Positions 21,401-33,429 of a stretch of 64,000 bases of DNA are shown here, in pieces. Numbering within the stretch: position 1 is the first letter of the stretch; each line of letters opens with the position of its first letter. The notes beneath the pieces were generated by a model that was not told the DNA's origin, did not search any database, and was given only the letters and a program-made list of their open reading frames with translations. Source of the DNA: Urechis unicinctus (Eukaryota; Annelida; Polychaeta; Xenopneusta; Urechidae); assembly GCA_034190875.2 (NCBI GenBank), contig CM067343.1:62610751-62674750 (forward strand). The letters run 5' to 3'. The translations under genes were made by a program, and so were the position numbers.

Positions 21401-24400
21401 GAAGCTCAAAGGACTTATTCGGACAACTTATCTGCTTTCATATTAGTGAGGGCTTAAATTTAACGACTGAAGTTTGACCGCATGTCACTGGAATGTTCAG
21501 TGTTATTACTTTGCACATTTTGGGCAGAGGAGTCGTCTTCATACAAATACTTTCCTGTTAAATCATGGTGGATGAATTCTACACTTCCAAAGTAGATGTG
21601 ATGCATGCAGTGCTTTTAGTAGTTATTTGGTAGGGAAATCATACACAAAAGCCCGTCGTTAAATCACATACCCGTACATAATTAAAATGACATTTGGAAT
21701 CTCCCGTAAAAAATAGGACAAATATGACAGTTATGCTGACTGACCTGGGTAATTCTAGACTGTTGTTTGGTGCGTGCTTGATATACATGGAAGTATTTCC
21801 CAGCCTTCTCATTTCTCATGTGTTTATCTTCCCCCTTTTTATAAATACCTGCTTATGACCAGTGTCTTGGGGGAAAAATACCCTTCTTTAAGAAGTCCCT
21901 TACTCTTAAGTGTCGGGAAGATTTCCAAAATGTAATAAAACAAATTGTACTTAAGGCGTGTGCTCGGGGCTAGTTTGACTGTTTCATCGTCCTCTTCAGT
22001 GAGTGTGTGTGTGTGTCGACGAGATCAATGTTTCTGAGCTGTAAGCGAGGGATGGACACTTGTGGTGATATGACCTTGAGCGAGCTGTGGCTGACCGACT
22101 GTGGGTGTGTCTGTGTGGTCTACAGGGTGAGGTACGGTTACTCAACGAATACACTGTCAAGATGCACTACAGCACCCCGAAGACTCGTGAGCCTCAAGAC
22201 AGCCGTCAGCTGGCTGACTGGACCTGCTCCAAGGTATAGTAGTTATAACACATACCACTCATACATACTGCGTTGAGTGTAGGGTTGCACAAGCTTAGAG
22301 GCAAAAAAAGGGGCTCTTTTGGGGCTTTTCAAAAATCAGGCAATACTTTTTTGGTTGAATTTGGACACCCCAGACTCAGTAACTAGGGCCCATACACCTC
22401 CCAAAAATGCTAGGTATGCCATCACACCCCATCCAACTCCCACCACTCCCTTAATATGAAATCGTTTTCAGTCGCCCCGATACATCATATAAAAAGCATC
22501 TTTTTGAAAAATATATTTATATTTGTCCTTGGCAAATATCCAATTATCCCTGGATGTTATATTTTTTTTTCAAATATCTTGCAATATCTTACCCCTTCAT
22601 GCACTACATGTATCTGTTATATTACAGTGTCATTTTCCTCTGTCTTTTCCAGTGTGGTTTCACCAACTTTAAACGACGGGAGCATTGTCACAAATGTAAC
22701 ACCAGCAGAAATGGTTTGTGGGAACTGATATCCAGCAAGTCTCCCTCACTTTGCCTTTTCTATGTGTTTTGCCCCTTGTTAATGATGTGGCACTTGTCAT
22801 TCAGAATCAGAGAGGCTGAAGGAAGGAGATGGGTTTGACCAAGTCGGAACCAACCCTTGTAACAGTAAGTTTCACAGAGAAATTCAAATTCTCATATGAA
22901 TGGTAGGGTCAGCATGAGGTTAATCATGGGCCTGCCTAATCAGACGTAGATGAGGGTGAAGGTTAGAGCAATATTGCTGTAATCATTGTGAAATAACCCA
23001 TTGCTTGTGACTTACCTCATGTTATCCTGTAACCCATGTGCAGCTCTGATCTTCCGTGGCCTTGATGCCCTCACCACAGAAGACAACATCACTGCCGCCC
23101 TCAGTAAGGTCTCTGCATTGACCATTAAGAATGTCAAGGTGATTCGCGATGACCTGACAGGCACGAGTCGGGGGTATGGCTTTGTAGAGATGTCCTCCCT
23201 ACAAGAGAGTACACAGTTACTCGAGACACTACATAAACTCAACAATCCCCTGGAGGTGGATGGCAAAGCGGTTATAGTGTCCTACGCCAAGAACACCTTC
23301 TCCACTGTGTAAGTGAATACTTATTGCTCAGTGGTTTCAAAATGTCTTATCTCCATAAGAATGAATGTTCCACTGACTGACAACACCCAGTGTTGCTGTG
23401 AAAACTTCATTGTTGTCGTCCAGTCTATGAGGGTGTTTCCTGTCTCTGTTGTGTCAGGCTGGCCACGATGGTGGCCCCGCAGACCGTGTCGACCTATGAC
23501 ACAAATCAGTACAGCACAGCCAGTGCTGATTCCACAAGCTCCACGTCCACCTTGTATGAGCAGGCTGGTTACTATGATGCCAGCGGTCAGTGGGTGGCCT
23601 ACGATTACTCTAAATACTACGGTGGCGAGTATGACCAGGCAGGAGGGGGGTCCACTCAGAGTAAGTCCTTCTGTCCTTGATCTCATCCTCATCTCGGTGC
23701 TGATGGTTCTTTGAGTGGTTTCAATGGTTATGTGTGTGGTTATGTGGTGGTTATAGCGGATTCCACTAATGCAGCAGCTGCTGTGGCTCAGGCTGCTATT
23801 CAACAAGCTCAGGCTGTCAAGGCCCAGCAGAAACAGGTAGGCTTGTTGACTGGTTGTTATTGATGGGTCATGGAGGGTTAGGGGTTGTGCATATGAGGTA
23901 TATTTCTTTATTGATATAGTTTATTTACTGTGTTATAAACCTCCAGACAATGGAAAGGTGGGCTGGTTGAGAGTTGGTTGTATGTGGGGATGGATTACTG
24001 GCTATGGATGGGTTTAACATTACAGAACATTGTTTATTGTGCAGCAGGAAGAGGCTCAGAAGAAGGTGTTAACTCGAGTACAGCAGCAGTTGGTGGAGAG
24101 TTCATCGGTGGAGGAGAAGTTAGCTCACCAGGCAGCAGAGTGGACAGCCACGTCAGACAGCGCATCGGACATGAGCCTCACCAAGTACCGTATGTAACCC
24201 TTCCAACTCGGCCCTCACATTTGTTATAGAATTATACAGGGAATAATTCTTATTTTTGTTTGATGTATTCACTGTACTATAGAAGCCTTGCACAAGCCCA
24301 CATGACTGATGTGCGTGTTATTGTGTGTTCAGCTACCCCTGATGTCTCCACATACACGTACGACGAGTCGTCTGGCTACTACTACGACGCTTCCACTGGC

Positions 24401-27400
24401 CTCTACTACGATGCCAACTCTCAGGTACAACTGCTCTAGCCCTAATTGATGGCTTAATGGTTTCAGTTAGGACTGGGGTCTCGGTGTTAGGTTTGGAGGG
24501 GGGTGGGCAATGTGAAAGCAGTAGAGTGATCCTCACCCATCACTCTCACTATATCACCGCATTGTATCAATTTGTTAAGGTTGCTGCTGTAGTTTGATGA
24601 CTGGCACTTATATGTTCTCATCAAGCACCAGACATGATGTTAGCTCATAACCCTATTCTGTCCAAGCCTATTGCCATCAGATTTTGTTCTCCTCTGGAAC
24701 AGGCCTCTATCCTTTCCGATCACAAATCGACATCGGTTGTTGTATTTGCTCACGCGTGGTCGTGAAGATTTTGCTTGCATCACATAGATGCGTTCATGAA
24801 GTGTTTGGATGAACTAGCAGTCGTGGTGATAGCTTGTTGTTCTTGCAGTACTACTACAATTCACAGACAGGTCAGTTCCTTTACTGGGACGGTGAACAGC
24901 AGACTTACCTGCCCGCCTCGTCGGACGAGACCGGCCCCAACGGCAAGAAGCCTGATGATGACCGGGGTGGCAAGAAGGACATCAAGGACAAGAAAGAGAA
25001 GGTCAAGGTCGCCAAGAAAATAGCCAAGGTCAGTCATAAGCAATGTCCATATGCAGATTGTATTCTCCGATCATTGGTTATGCTGTTCATAATATCCTCC
25101 CTATTGTCAGTTTGGGTTACAGTGTACTTCTGCTTTAGCATTAGTCAAGTTCAGATCAATGTGGATCCGTAATGACAAATCCCAGTGTGCAGGCATGGTG
25201 TTGTTGCCCCCTTTTAACAAACTCTACCTTATCTTGTGTGTTTCTTTGATTTCTTGTCACAGGACATGGAGAAGTGGGCCAAATCCATGAATGCCCAGAA
25301 AGAAGCATTCAAGGAGACGTTTAGGAAAACCACCATCAACCTAGGTCCTGGTGTGAGTCGCATCTCGGATAAGGAGTCAGCTACAGCTGATGCTGGCTTT
25401 GCCATTCTGGAAAAGGTCCGCTTTATCGCAATTCTCTGTCTGGTGAATGAGAGGACGGGAATAGAATTTAACATGAAAAGCAACTGACTTAATTCAAATT
25501 TGAATGGCATTGGGGTGGTTTTCAGAGAAAATCTGATTTGTGGGGGATATTTTTGAGTGGTCTCTCATCATATTGTTCATCTCTGTTGGTTTATATGGCT
25601 GTGTATTTCAACATGTGCTGTCATTCTGATGTGTCTGTAGACTAATTCTGAGCGGGTCAGTGACCCGAAGAAAGTTAAGGAAGACAAGAAACTCATGCCT
25701 CCACCCCCTACCATGGTCAGTCCATCTCTCATCCTCACACTCTAAACATACCTTCCTCTTCACTCATTTGTAACCGACACACTTCCCATCATTTCAACTT
25801 AACACTCACCTGTGTAAAATGTCTTTCATGTATAAACATCCCTATTTTCCATTTGAACCTGGCCTGATGAGAATTTGAGTTGGGCTGATGTGTGTGTTTC
25901 TTCATGTTGTGTGGTCTCTATGAGTACTCCTACATATGTGTGGTGTGTGTGTGTGACATCAGGATGGTGGAGCTGCAGCAGGCAGTAACGATGGTCTTGT
26001 GGCCTCGTACGGCGGTGACAGCGAGTCAGATGAGGAGGATAATCCGGATGATGAAGACAAGCTTGTCGACTGGACCAAGATGGCTTGTCTGCTGTGTAAG
26101 AGGCAGTTCCCTTCACAGGAGGCCCTACAGAGACATCAACAACTCTCTGATCTACACAAGGTCTGCAACACCCCCACCTCCCTCCTCTGCAGCACTCTAT
26201 AATGAACACCTGATTTCCTCTGTGTATCACCTCATGTTGTTAAGTAAACATTAGCTAACTTAATTTTACAACAACGTTTTTATCTGGGGTTTTTCCATTT
26301 CTTTTTTGAGAATTCTTTGCTAACTCTCGATTATTATGTAAGTTGTTGTATGTTTGCCTTCCAGAAAAACCTCCAGCTGAGGCAGCAGTTGAGGGCCAGT
26401 GAGGGAGGGGTGAGTTTTTCTTCTGCTTTCTCATGATTTCAAATAGCACCTGCTCATAGCAACTACATTAGTTTATTCTGTGGTATATGATATAGGGAAT
26501 GGAGGTCCCTTTGTTCTGTTGTCTGCCTCTCTCCAGGTTATACTTTTTATTGATAGTTCTTGGTTATTATTCAGATTTTATCAATCAATGATACCAGAAA
26601 TAGTCTGGTTAATGGTGCTGTTTATTTTTGGCTCACTACTTTACCCTTTAATGGACTGAACTTGAAATATAACTTGTTGTTAATCCATATGTCGATCAAG
26701 TTGACCCTGACTGAGATTGACCAGTTTTATCGTTTCCTCCAGCATATATTATATTGAGCCTGTATGTTTGACAGCGGTACAGAGACCGAGCCAAGGAGAG
26801 GAGACAGAAGTACGGTGCTCCAGAACCGCCACTACCTCGTCACAAGAAAGCCAAGCCCCAGGAAGCTCCTGTACCGTGAGTGTCACACTACAATATCCGC
26901 ACTTGTTTGGTGACTCATTAACAACTATGTTCTTCAGTTGAAGCATGGACAGATCTAACCTTACTAACAACAATAGTAGATTTTACACCTTTGCTGGATT
27001 TAAAGACTATGCATGTTATTATATCTTACAAAGGGTTTTATTCTAGTCAGATGGCTATTTTAGCCGGCCGATAAAATTGGCTTCATTGCCGGCCGATAAA
27101 ATTGGCTTCACCATGGTGATGTGAATGATTGGGCAGCACTTATTTCTTGCCCAGCATAAACACGGTTGTCTGTGTAGAAGTTTTCTTTATATGACTTGAA
27201 CATGAATTGGCATGGTAGTGGCTAAGAAAAGACAATCTTTTGATTTAGTATTCTTTTACACATTTATCATCTATGAAATTTATCATCTATGAAATGCCTT
27301 ACAGGAGTTATTATAAAACTGCTAGTTTATATCTCAAGAGCCAGTATAATCAGTCCTATTAACTAGGGCCTCTATTATCAGTTGATGTGAGAATGCTTTT

Positions 27401-28284
27401 GTCTACATAACCACACATAAGAGAAACAAGCATGATGGAAATGTTAACATCTTGTTTATCAACCATTTGCCCCAAATATTGTTGTTTTTCACTTAAACAT
27501 AATAAACTGTTTCTGTTTAGATATTTAAAGCACATATTGAGTAGTTTGAAACAGAAATTGACTTCAATGACATTTATTTCTATTAACAGTGTTAAATTTA
27601 GCAATGTTTTTGAAATTGCAGCCCTTAGGAAAGGGACCTATTGATCCAGTGATTTTGAATGAATTGCCGTTTTGGTGTGGTGTAGATTTGAGCAGCCAAC
27701 ACAGAGTGGTATACCAGAGAGTAATGTTGGGAGCAAACTGATGCAGAAGATGGGCTGGAGTCAAGGCAAGGGGCTAGGCAGAGCCAACCAGGGCATGGTC
27801 GACCCTATAGAGGTATAACTACTACATCTTCTCATAGCTAACTGTCTATCACAATGTGTGCTTAAAGCTGTGAGACCCCTACTACTGTTAACATTCAGAA
27901 AACCCTGATTTACCCATGTAGCTTCATGTAGAGATATTACATATTTAATCAAAGTTTGTGTCATCATTTTATGATATGTCAAGATGTTTATAGTCAGATC
28001 CATTCAATGTAAAGGATTCAGTTTGCTTTACTTTGGGATATTATTCAATGTTAAGATTGAAGAATAGGTCCAAATAGTGATTTGCCATGAGTTGAGTAGA
28101 ATGCTTGATGGTTGTTAGTCCTCACTGCTACTGTTACCTTGCCCCTGTCCAGGCCACACGGAGACAGCAGAGTGCGGGCCTCGGTGCTAAGGGCAGTAAC
28201 GTGGTGGCTGATCTCCAGCCAGGAGACAACTACAAGACCTGTGTCAAAAAAACCATGTTCGCCCGCTACCACGACCTTGATTAA
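18467..28284 (+). CDS. RNA-binding protein 5/10 splicing regulator, complete
   Basis: Nuclear RNA-binding protein of the early spliceosome (A-complex) that regulates alternative 3' splice-site choice. 21 coding exons: 18467-18699, 18981-19179, 19287-19490, 19601-19670, 20937-21010, 22126-22233, 22653-22713, 22805-22864, 23044-23308, 23458-23660, 23757-23836, 24045-24189, 24333-24424, 24849-25028, 25263-25415, 25641-25715, 25963-26160, 26365-26409, 26775-26875, 27686-27812, 28153-28284. Phases join perfectly to 934 aa, close to human RBM10. Domains: Arg/Glu/Asp-rich N-terminus; RRM1 from about residue 194 (VLLRGLP, and RGFAFVEF at 20937-21010); RanBP2 zinc finger about 290-316 (WTCSKCGFTNF, HCHKCN); RRM2 about 337-424 ([15 protein letters not shown]); OCRE about 567-620 ([19 protein letters not shown]); C2H2 finger about 773-798 ([10 protein letters not shown]); G-patch about 849-891 ([10 protein letters not shown]). 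Start chosen because the ATG lies 12 bp inside exon 18455-18699 and is followed by conserved-looking sequence. The exon 18981-19179 donor GTGCGG is weak. Invertebrates usually have one gene for the RBM5/RBM10 pair. Confidence 0.95.
27056..27112. repeat. Short direct repeat in RBM5 intron
   Basis: GCCGGCCGATAAAATTGGCTTC occurs twice in tandem within the intron between exons 26775-26875 and 27686-27812. No function is evident. Confidence 0.7.
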
Positions 28285-28771
28285 CCCTGCCATGTGTTGC
28301 CGCTAGTCAATCCAACACAGTGGTCCATCTCGTCTGAAATGTAACGTGTTGTGGATGTAGTGGAGTATGTGAGGGACCCTCCTCATCAGCTGTATGCATG
28401 TCTCTCCGGTAATATAAGTAAACGCCATGGTTGTGTGTGCAGATGTCTTCTTCATGTGTTTGTATGTGTATGTCATGGGTGATAGTCTACATCCTGTACA
28501 TCATTGTATATATCCATTATTACTACATACTGTCATGGCATCTCAGGACATGAGTGTGACATCACGTACATTTTCGGCTGTCTCTCTCGTTGCGGTGGCT
28601 CGTGTTGACGGTTGACTCCACTTGTTGATGTTTCCCCCGTTGTTATCACTGTGAATCAGGTTGACCCGTGCTGTGACGCAGAAGTTCCTCTTTCTCACCC
28701 ATCACCTCCCCATTCCACTGTGTTCGTGCCCTCATTCTGTATATAATTTGTCTTGATCATCAGCTGTTTAT

Positions 28772-28777
28772 AATAAA
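28772..28777 (+). terminator. RBM5 polyadenylation signal
   Basis: AATAAA about 490 bp after the stop codon, followed by the TG-rich stretch TTTGATTGGCTTGTTG expected of a downstream element. Confidence 0.65.
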
Positions 28778-28799
28778 TGTCTTTGATTGGCTTGTTGTT

Positions 28800-29800
28800 C
28801 ATGATACTTCAATGATCTGGGGATGATACTCTCTTCACTTGCTGTAAATGTATGCCATGTTGTTATTTCAATGAAGTCTCTGATTTGACATCATATGCCA
28901 GTCAAGTGGTGTACGAAGTTGGTTTAAGGACGTAATTAAGAATGAAACAAGACAAATATCACATCTGTGTCTTTGAAGTTAGAATAATTCTAAAGCTGTA
29001 CTCTTGCTGGACACTAGATCAGAATTCTTAGTCATCATTTGACCTATTTTCTCGTTAACGGATTTTTAAAAAACTGATGGAGTTTCATACCATAGATAAC
29101 TTTCAATGCATCTCACTCCCGAGCTCAGAGTTTTCAATGTTGATACATGAAGGAATGATTTAGAGGAAGGGAAGATATCCTTTGTTTATTGAAATTGCCT
29201 TAAAGTTGAGTAACGATCACAGCTAGGCGTAAAATGGTTGATATATTTTAATGAGCATCAATCCGAAGACATATTGTCTGACTATCCTGACACAAGCCAG
29301 TTGCTTGGCAAACCGCATCTTGGAAACCAAAAGTTTTAAGTTTTCAGACTTTCAGTCGCTACGCGGCGCTGTGGTCTCAGAGAATAGTTCCTTGCTTCGG
29401 CTGTCGCCATTTATGTTGTCCGGACATTACCCTTCCTGCTTGTCGGTCTAATGTGTGCGCAAAATGCCTACAACTTCAATGAGTTACATTATGTAACCAA
29501 AGCGGAAGAATACACATCGATAGCGAGGTAAATTCAGAGCACTTTATGATTTACACCTAACATTCGTGTGGTTCATGGTTTAAGGGAGGCAACGTTATCG
29601 ATGGAACGACATAATTGAATAAAACAGATTTCCACAGTAGATCATGAATATTTCCAGTCAAATAATAATTTTAAAAACTTATCAAAAATTTCCATCATGT
29701 AAACTTTGCGGCACAAATTAGAATATGGCATTACTTATGTCTGCGTTAAACGTAGTAATGTAATAATGAAATGATCCCTGATTGCCTTATATGGGGCTGA
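28800..29800. other. Intergenic region, nothing recognised
   Basis: A/T-rich sequence downstream of RBM5. Short open frames show no family resemblance and no repeat structure stands out. Confidence 0.5.
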
Positions 29801-29810
29801 ACAGTCTCTT

Positions 29811-30050
29811 TAATACTCGTCCCCTTCACCCTCCACATCGCAAGAGTCGTCGCTGATGTCTTCGTAATCGTCCAGATCTTCGCGGGCCTCAGACAACTCA
29901 GCCTCAAACAAACCCTCTCTCGTATACCGGTGGACGAAGGCGCGCTTGGCCTACATTAGATTGCGGTTCAGAGGATCCCAGGCTTCAGCGATGGCTGTGT
30001 TGTAGCTTATCATGCACACGGCACGCTGCACCCTGGCTACGTCACTACCA
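29811..30050 (-). pseudogene. Alpha-tubulin C-terminal pseudogene fragment
   Basis: The minus strand reads [30 protein letters not shown], an in-frame stop where the conserved Tyr of LMYAKR should be, [26 protein letters not shown] and a tail ending EGEGDEY before a stop at 29811. This is the last fifth of alpha-tubulin. Homology stops at about 30050, just before the usual PGGDLA turn, so only the C-terminus is present. The acidic tail ending EGEGDEY is closer to canonical alpha-tubulin than the tail of the intact gene at 42.7 kb, so it came from a different paralogue. Confidence 0.8.
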
Positions 30051-30112
30051 GGGATGAAGGTTATTGATGATATTCGGGCATCCCATAAACAAATAGAATG
30101 GCACGCAGACAC

Positions 30113-30257
30113 GAGGCACTCGAGTTCGGAAATCATGATTTCCCAACATTAGTATTATGATATTAAATACAGCCTATGTGCATCCCCTTTGAGATATTAT
30201 ATTATATCACAATGCAAAGGAGATAATAAATCATGATGTCCGAACTCGAGTGCCTTT
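30113..30257. repeat. Inverted repeat with about 28-bp arms
   Basis: AGGCACTCGAGTTCGGAAATCATGATTT (two pieces: AGGCACTCGAGTTCGG then AAATCATGATTT) is followed about 85 bp later by its near-perfect reverse complement, with one mismatch. It could be a MITE-like hairpin or a foldback remnant. It directly follows the tubulin fragment. Confidence 0.6.
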
Positions 30258-30289
30258 GATGGCAGACGGAGTGGCCTTGAAATGCCTAG

Positions 30290-30590
30290 GGTCGACGAAT
30301 GAGATCACATTGTATCAAGATCACATTGTATCAACTGGTTAGCAGGCTCAAGACAGTCGTTGCTGATCGTCGAAATAGATGGACTTTCATGGTACGATTC
30401 TTCGATGGACATCAGAGGAAACGACAAGACAAGAGGCCCATGAAGATGTGGGAGAACTTGGCGAACTGTATCAGAAAGTTTTAAACATTTCAAAATGGGC
30501 CCAAAAATGACCAAGTTATTCTGGACTCATCGATGGTCTAAAATTTCCTTCGATGAACTTGACCTTAATTATCTATCAATGTATGCATAA
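30290..30590. repeat. Dispersed repeat, copy 1 of the AGAGGCCCATG family
   Basis: ACAAGAGGCCCATGAAGA and GGGAGAACTTGGCGAACTG recur at 35187-35230, and a shorter form at 34757-34785. A flanking block CGTTCAAGATCAAAACA with GACCTTGA is shared between 31060, 35030 and 36575. This is an old, high-copy family of unknown class. Confidence 0.6.
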
Positions 30591-30592
30591 AA

Positions 30593-30946
30593 CATACATA
30601 CATACATACATACATACCTTATTTACAAACATACATACATACATACAATACATACATACATACATACATACATAGTGCATGCATGCATCACATGCATACA
30701 TACATACATACATACATACATACATACATACATACATACATACATACATACATACATACATACATACATACATACATACATACATACATACATACATACA
30801 TACATACATACATACATGCATGCATGCATACATGCATACATACATACATACATACATACATACATACATACATACATACATACATACATACATACATACA
30901 TACACATACATACATACATACACACTAACATACATACATGCACACA
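30593..30946. repeat. (CATA)n tetranucleotide microsatellite
   Basis: About 350 bp of CATA/TACA repeat with a few TGCA interruptions. Every open frame across it is an artefact. Confidence 0.97.
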
Positions 30947-31383
30947 TATTAAATATAAAGAAAACGCTTGCAATTCAATTCAAGTACAATAATTTGTAAT
31001 TATTTTAACGATCGAATCACTTTGCAGGAGACATTGATGATTTAAAATTTGTTTCTCTGACCTTGAACTTAGTTTGCGTTCAAGATCAAAACACAACCTG
31101 CAGGTTTTGCACAGTTATAGGTACATCGATTAAATCAATTCATAATGTGAATAAACTCAAACCGGTCCAATAACCGTCGATGTTGATCAGTTAAGGCCAA
31201 AATTTGATAAAATGTCAGTTCAAATTGGCGCGCTCGACGAATCGCTGCGGAAGCCATGATCTAGGTCAGACCCAGGCGAGTGACGTCAGTAAAGTAATAC
31301 CGTTCTCAGAGACGAAGAGAGTTCCCTATTGTTTACATTGTGGTTTGTCGGAGTTCGTCTCTCGTTTTTTGAATTTTTGATCG

Positions 31384-31744
31384 TTTTTCGTTGTTGTGTT
31401 GGGTTGCTCGCGTACCAGTCTGGACGGCGTGAGCATGTTCAAGTTTCCTGATAAGAACGATTTGAATAAGCAATGGACCGGCCAGGTACAAAAATCGCGA
31501 GACAAATGGCCAGCCCGGGCAAGTACTTGTTCGTGTGATCGGTTCATTTCACCGAGGACTGTTTTGAGCAGGCACCAAAACTTAGAGTAGAGCTTGGTTG
31601 GATACCACGGTGTAAGCGGGTTTTGAAGCAAGATGACGTGCCTACTCTTTTTGCGAAGGCCTCTGCTGTCAAGCAAGCAAGAAAGGATGGTAAGGCAAGT
31701 GATCCCCTCCCACCCAGACCTACCTTCAAAAGAGAGAAGCAGAG
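31384..31744 (+). pseudogene. THAP zinc-finger gene (transposase-like), decayed
   Basis: The plus strand reads VVVLGCSRTSLDGVSMFKFP and KQWTGQVQKSRDKW, then after one frame slip SVHFTEDCFEQAPKLRVELG, WIPRCKRVLKQDDVPTLF and a basic tail ending at GTAAGA near 31744. The SVHF...DCF block and the VPTLF at the end are the classic second half of a THAP domain; the first Cys pair is partly eroded. Further plus-strand exons were not recognised with certainty. Its orientation relative to the P2X7-tail-like exons at 32.3-32.7 kb repeats the layout of the Kolobok element at 2.9-6.0 kb. I found no terminal inverted repeats or TTAA pair here. Confidence 0.6.
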
Positions 31745-32254
31745 GGTAAGACTCGATGACCATCTTGTTGCATTAATAGTCCCTTGTCTTGTTAAGAGGA
31801 TACAATACATTTCGACCATGCAGGAAATTCATTGATCTGTATACATATGGTAATTTGATTGATTTAGCTAATGCATTCTACGAAGGCAAGGAGTGGTTGT
31901 GGCCACTGCACAATTGTTATGGACATACTATTGAATTGACCCTAGGTGTTTCATTGTTTTGTGCATAAATTGTATCCAAATAGCGCTGATATAATTAGTT
32001 TCTTCATTGATATACTGATTTTGGAAGCACCTACGGCTAGCTATGACAACGATATGGTTGAAAAATATAAATGTCACTGGATGTTCAAGGGGCACCTATC
32101 AGAAAGCTGAACCTGAACAAACTCCTGGTACTGAAGACAATTCTGCGCATCCTTCTAACTCCATGGATGAATGCACCCATTGTATGGAAGCCAATTGGTC
32201 ACATTACCAATATTTAATCCTTACAGGCACATGCTAGGAAGATATGGCTGGAAC

Positions 32255-32714
32255 CAGGTTGGTCTTTTCGAGCATCGTATTTTATTCATTATTGTAACAG
32301 CACAGGCTTGTAAAGGAACTCTTATCTGCTGTCCAGATGCCACTAGCACCATGGAACAAACTGTCTGTATTCTGTATACCTGTAACACATGTAAAATAAT
32401 AATGTTGATTTTATCCATGCTCAAATGGGTTTTTTTATCATACAGGTTTCAGTTAATATAATAAAATTGTTAAAAATGACTATAAGACTTTGTACAGATG
32501 TATGTGTTAGTAAAATACAAATAAAAAAATCTTCATTCTTGTACATGCCACATGCAAAGTCCAAGTGTTCACATAGATTGGTCTGAAACCAGGATGGTAG
32601 GTTATGCAACCAATTGGAATGGGGATATTCTCTAGGCAGGTATTGACTGGAATCTCCACACTGCATACATAATCTTCCACCTCTGCCATTGGTTGACAGT
32701 AGCTACATAGACAC
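32255..32714 (-). pseudogene. P2X7-receptor C-tail-like exons, second copy, decayed
   Basis: Exon 32714-32545 has a good TTGTTACAG acceptor and reads CLCSYCQPMAEVEDYVCSVE and CITYHPGFRPIYVNTWTL; a GTACAAG donor follows. A second block at about 32390-32255 starts after TGTGTTACAG and reads YRQFVPWC in one frame and IRVPLQACAVTIMNKIR in another, so frame breaks are present. The C-x-C-x2-C, HPGF and ACAVxxI blocks align with the Kolobok-borne copy (CTCSHC, HHSGF, ACAVAQIRKEF). The acidic first exon was not found. No ion-channel part is present. Confidence 0.6.
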
Positions 32715-33119
32715 CTGTAACAATGTAGTGATGAGGAAACAAATGTATGTCTTAGTGATGGCATATTGTATGATAAATATGTTTTACCTGTGTTCATTCA
32801 TTAAAACTCAGATGTAACACTGACCATGATACAAATACCATAACCTTCATTTTCTTAAGTCAAGATATGCCTTCATTGATGGGCTAACTGATATTCCTAC
32901 AAGAAAACAGCTGCTGTACTTGCTCTCCTATATATGTTCTTGCTCAGAATCAATTTATTAATTAGCCTTTAATAAGGCCTTCTTTATATTCAAGTGCATC
33001 TCTATTTATTAACATCAGCTTATCAGAAATTAGTTTTAGTTTGTTTACAATTTGTGTCGAGGATATTTTACACAAACATGAATCTTTGCAGCCATTGGAT
33101 TTTGTTGTTGTGCACTTGT

Positions 33120-33420
33120 TGCCCTTGGCACACTGGTTACATTTGATAAAGTTGTTACATTGGGTACAGTTATTACTCTAAACAGTTGCTACCCTCCGTA
33201 AAGTTTTTACACTTGGTACGGTTGTGACTATAGAGGAAGAATTCTACAGTTACTACACTGGATGTATGTTTGCTTGGTCGAGCTTATTACTTTGGATATA
33301 GTTATTACCCTGATTAAATTGTTACCCTTGGTGCAGTTGTTACCATTGATACGATTGTAACCCTGGGTACAGTTGTTGGCTTGGTTGCAGTTGTTACCCT
33401 GGGTACAGTTCTTATCCTGA
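33120..33420. repeat. Degenerate tandem repeat of about 21 bp
   Basis: GTTACCCTGGGTACAGTTGTT-like units (written here as GTTACCCTGGGTACAGTTGT) recur with drift over about 300 bp. The minus strand is open across part of it and would encode N-N-C-T-Q-G-type heptads, which I read as a consequence of the repeat, not as a gene. Confidence 0.6.
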
Positions 33421-33429
33421 ATAATACCC

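Noticed and set aside
30576-30999. Open frames of Tyr-Val-Cys-Met or Ile-His-Thr-Tyr repeats
   Set aside because: Produced by the CATA microsatellite on either strand.
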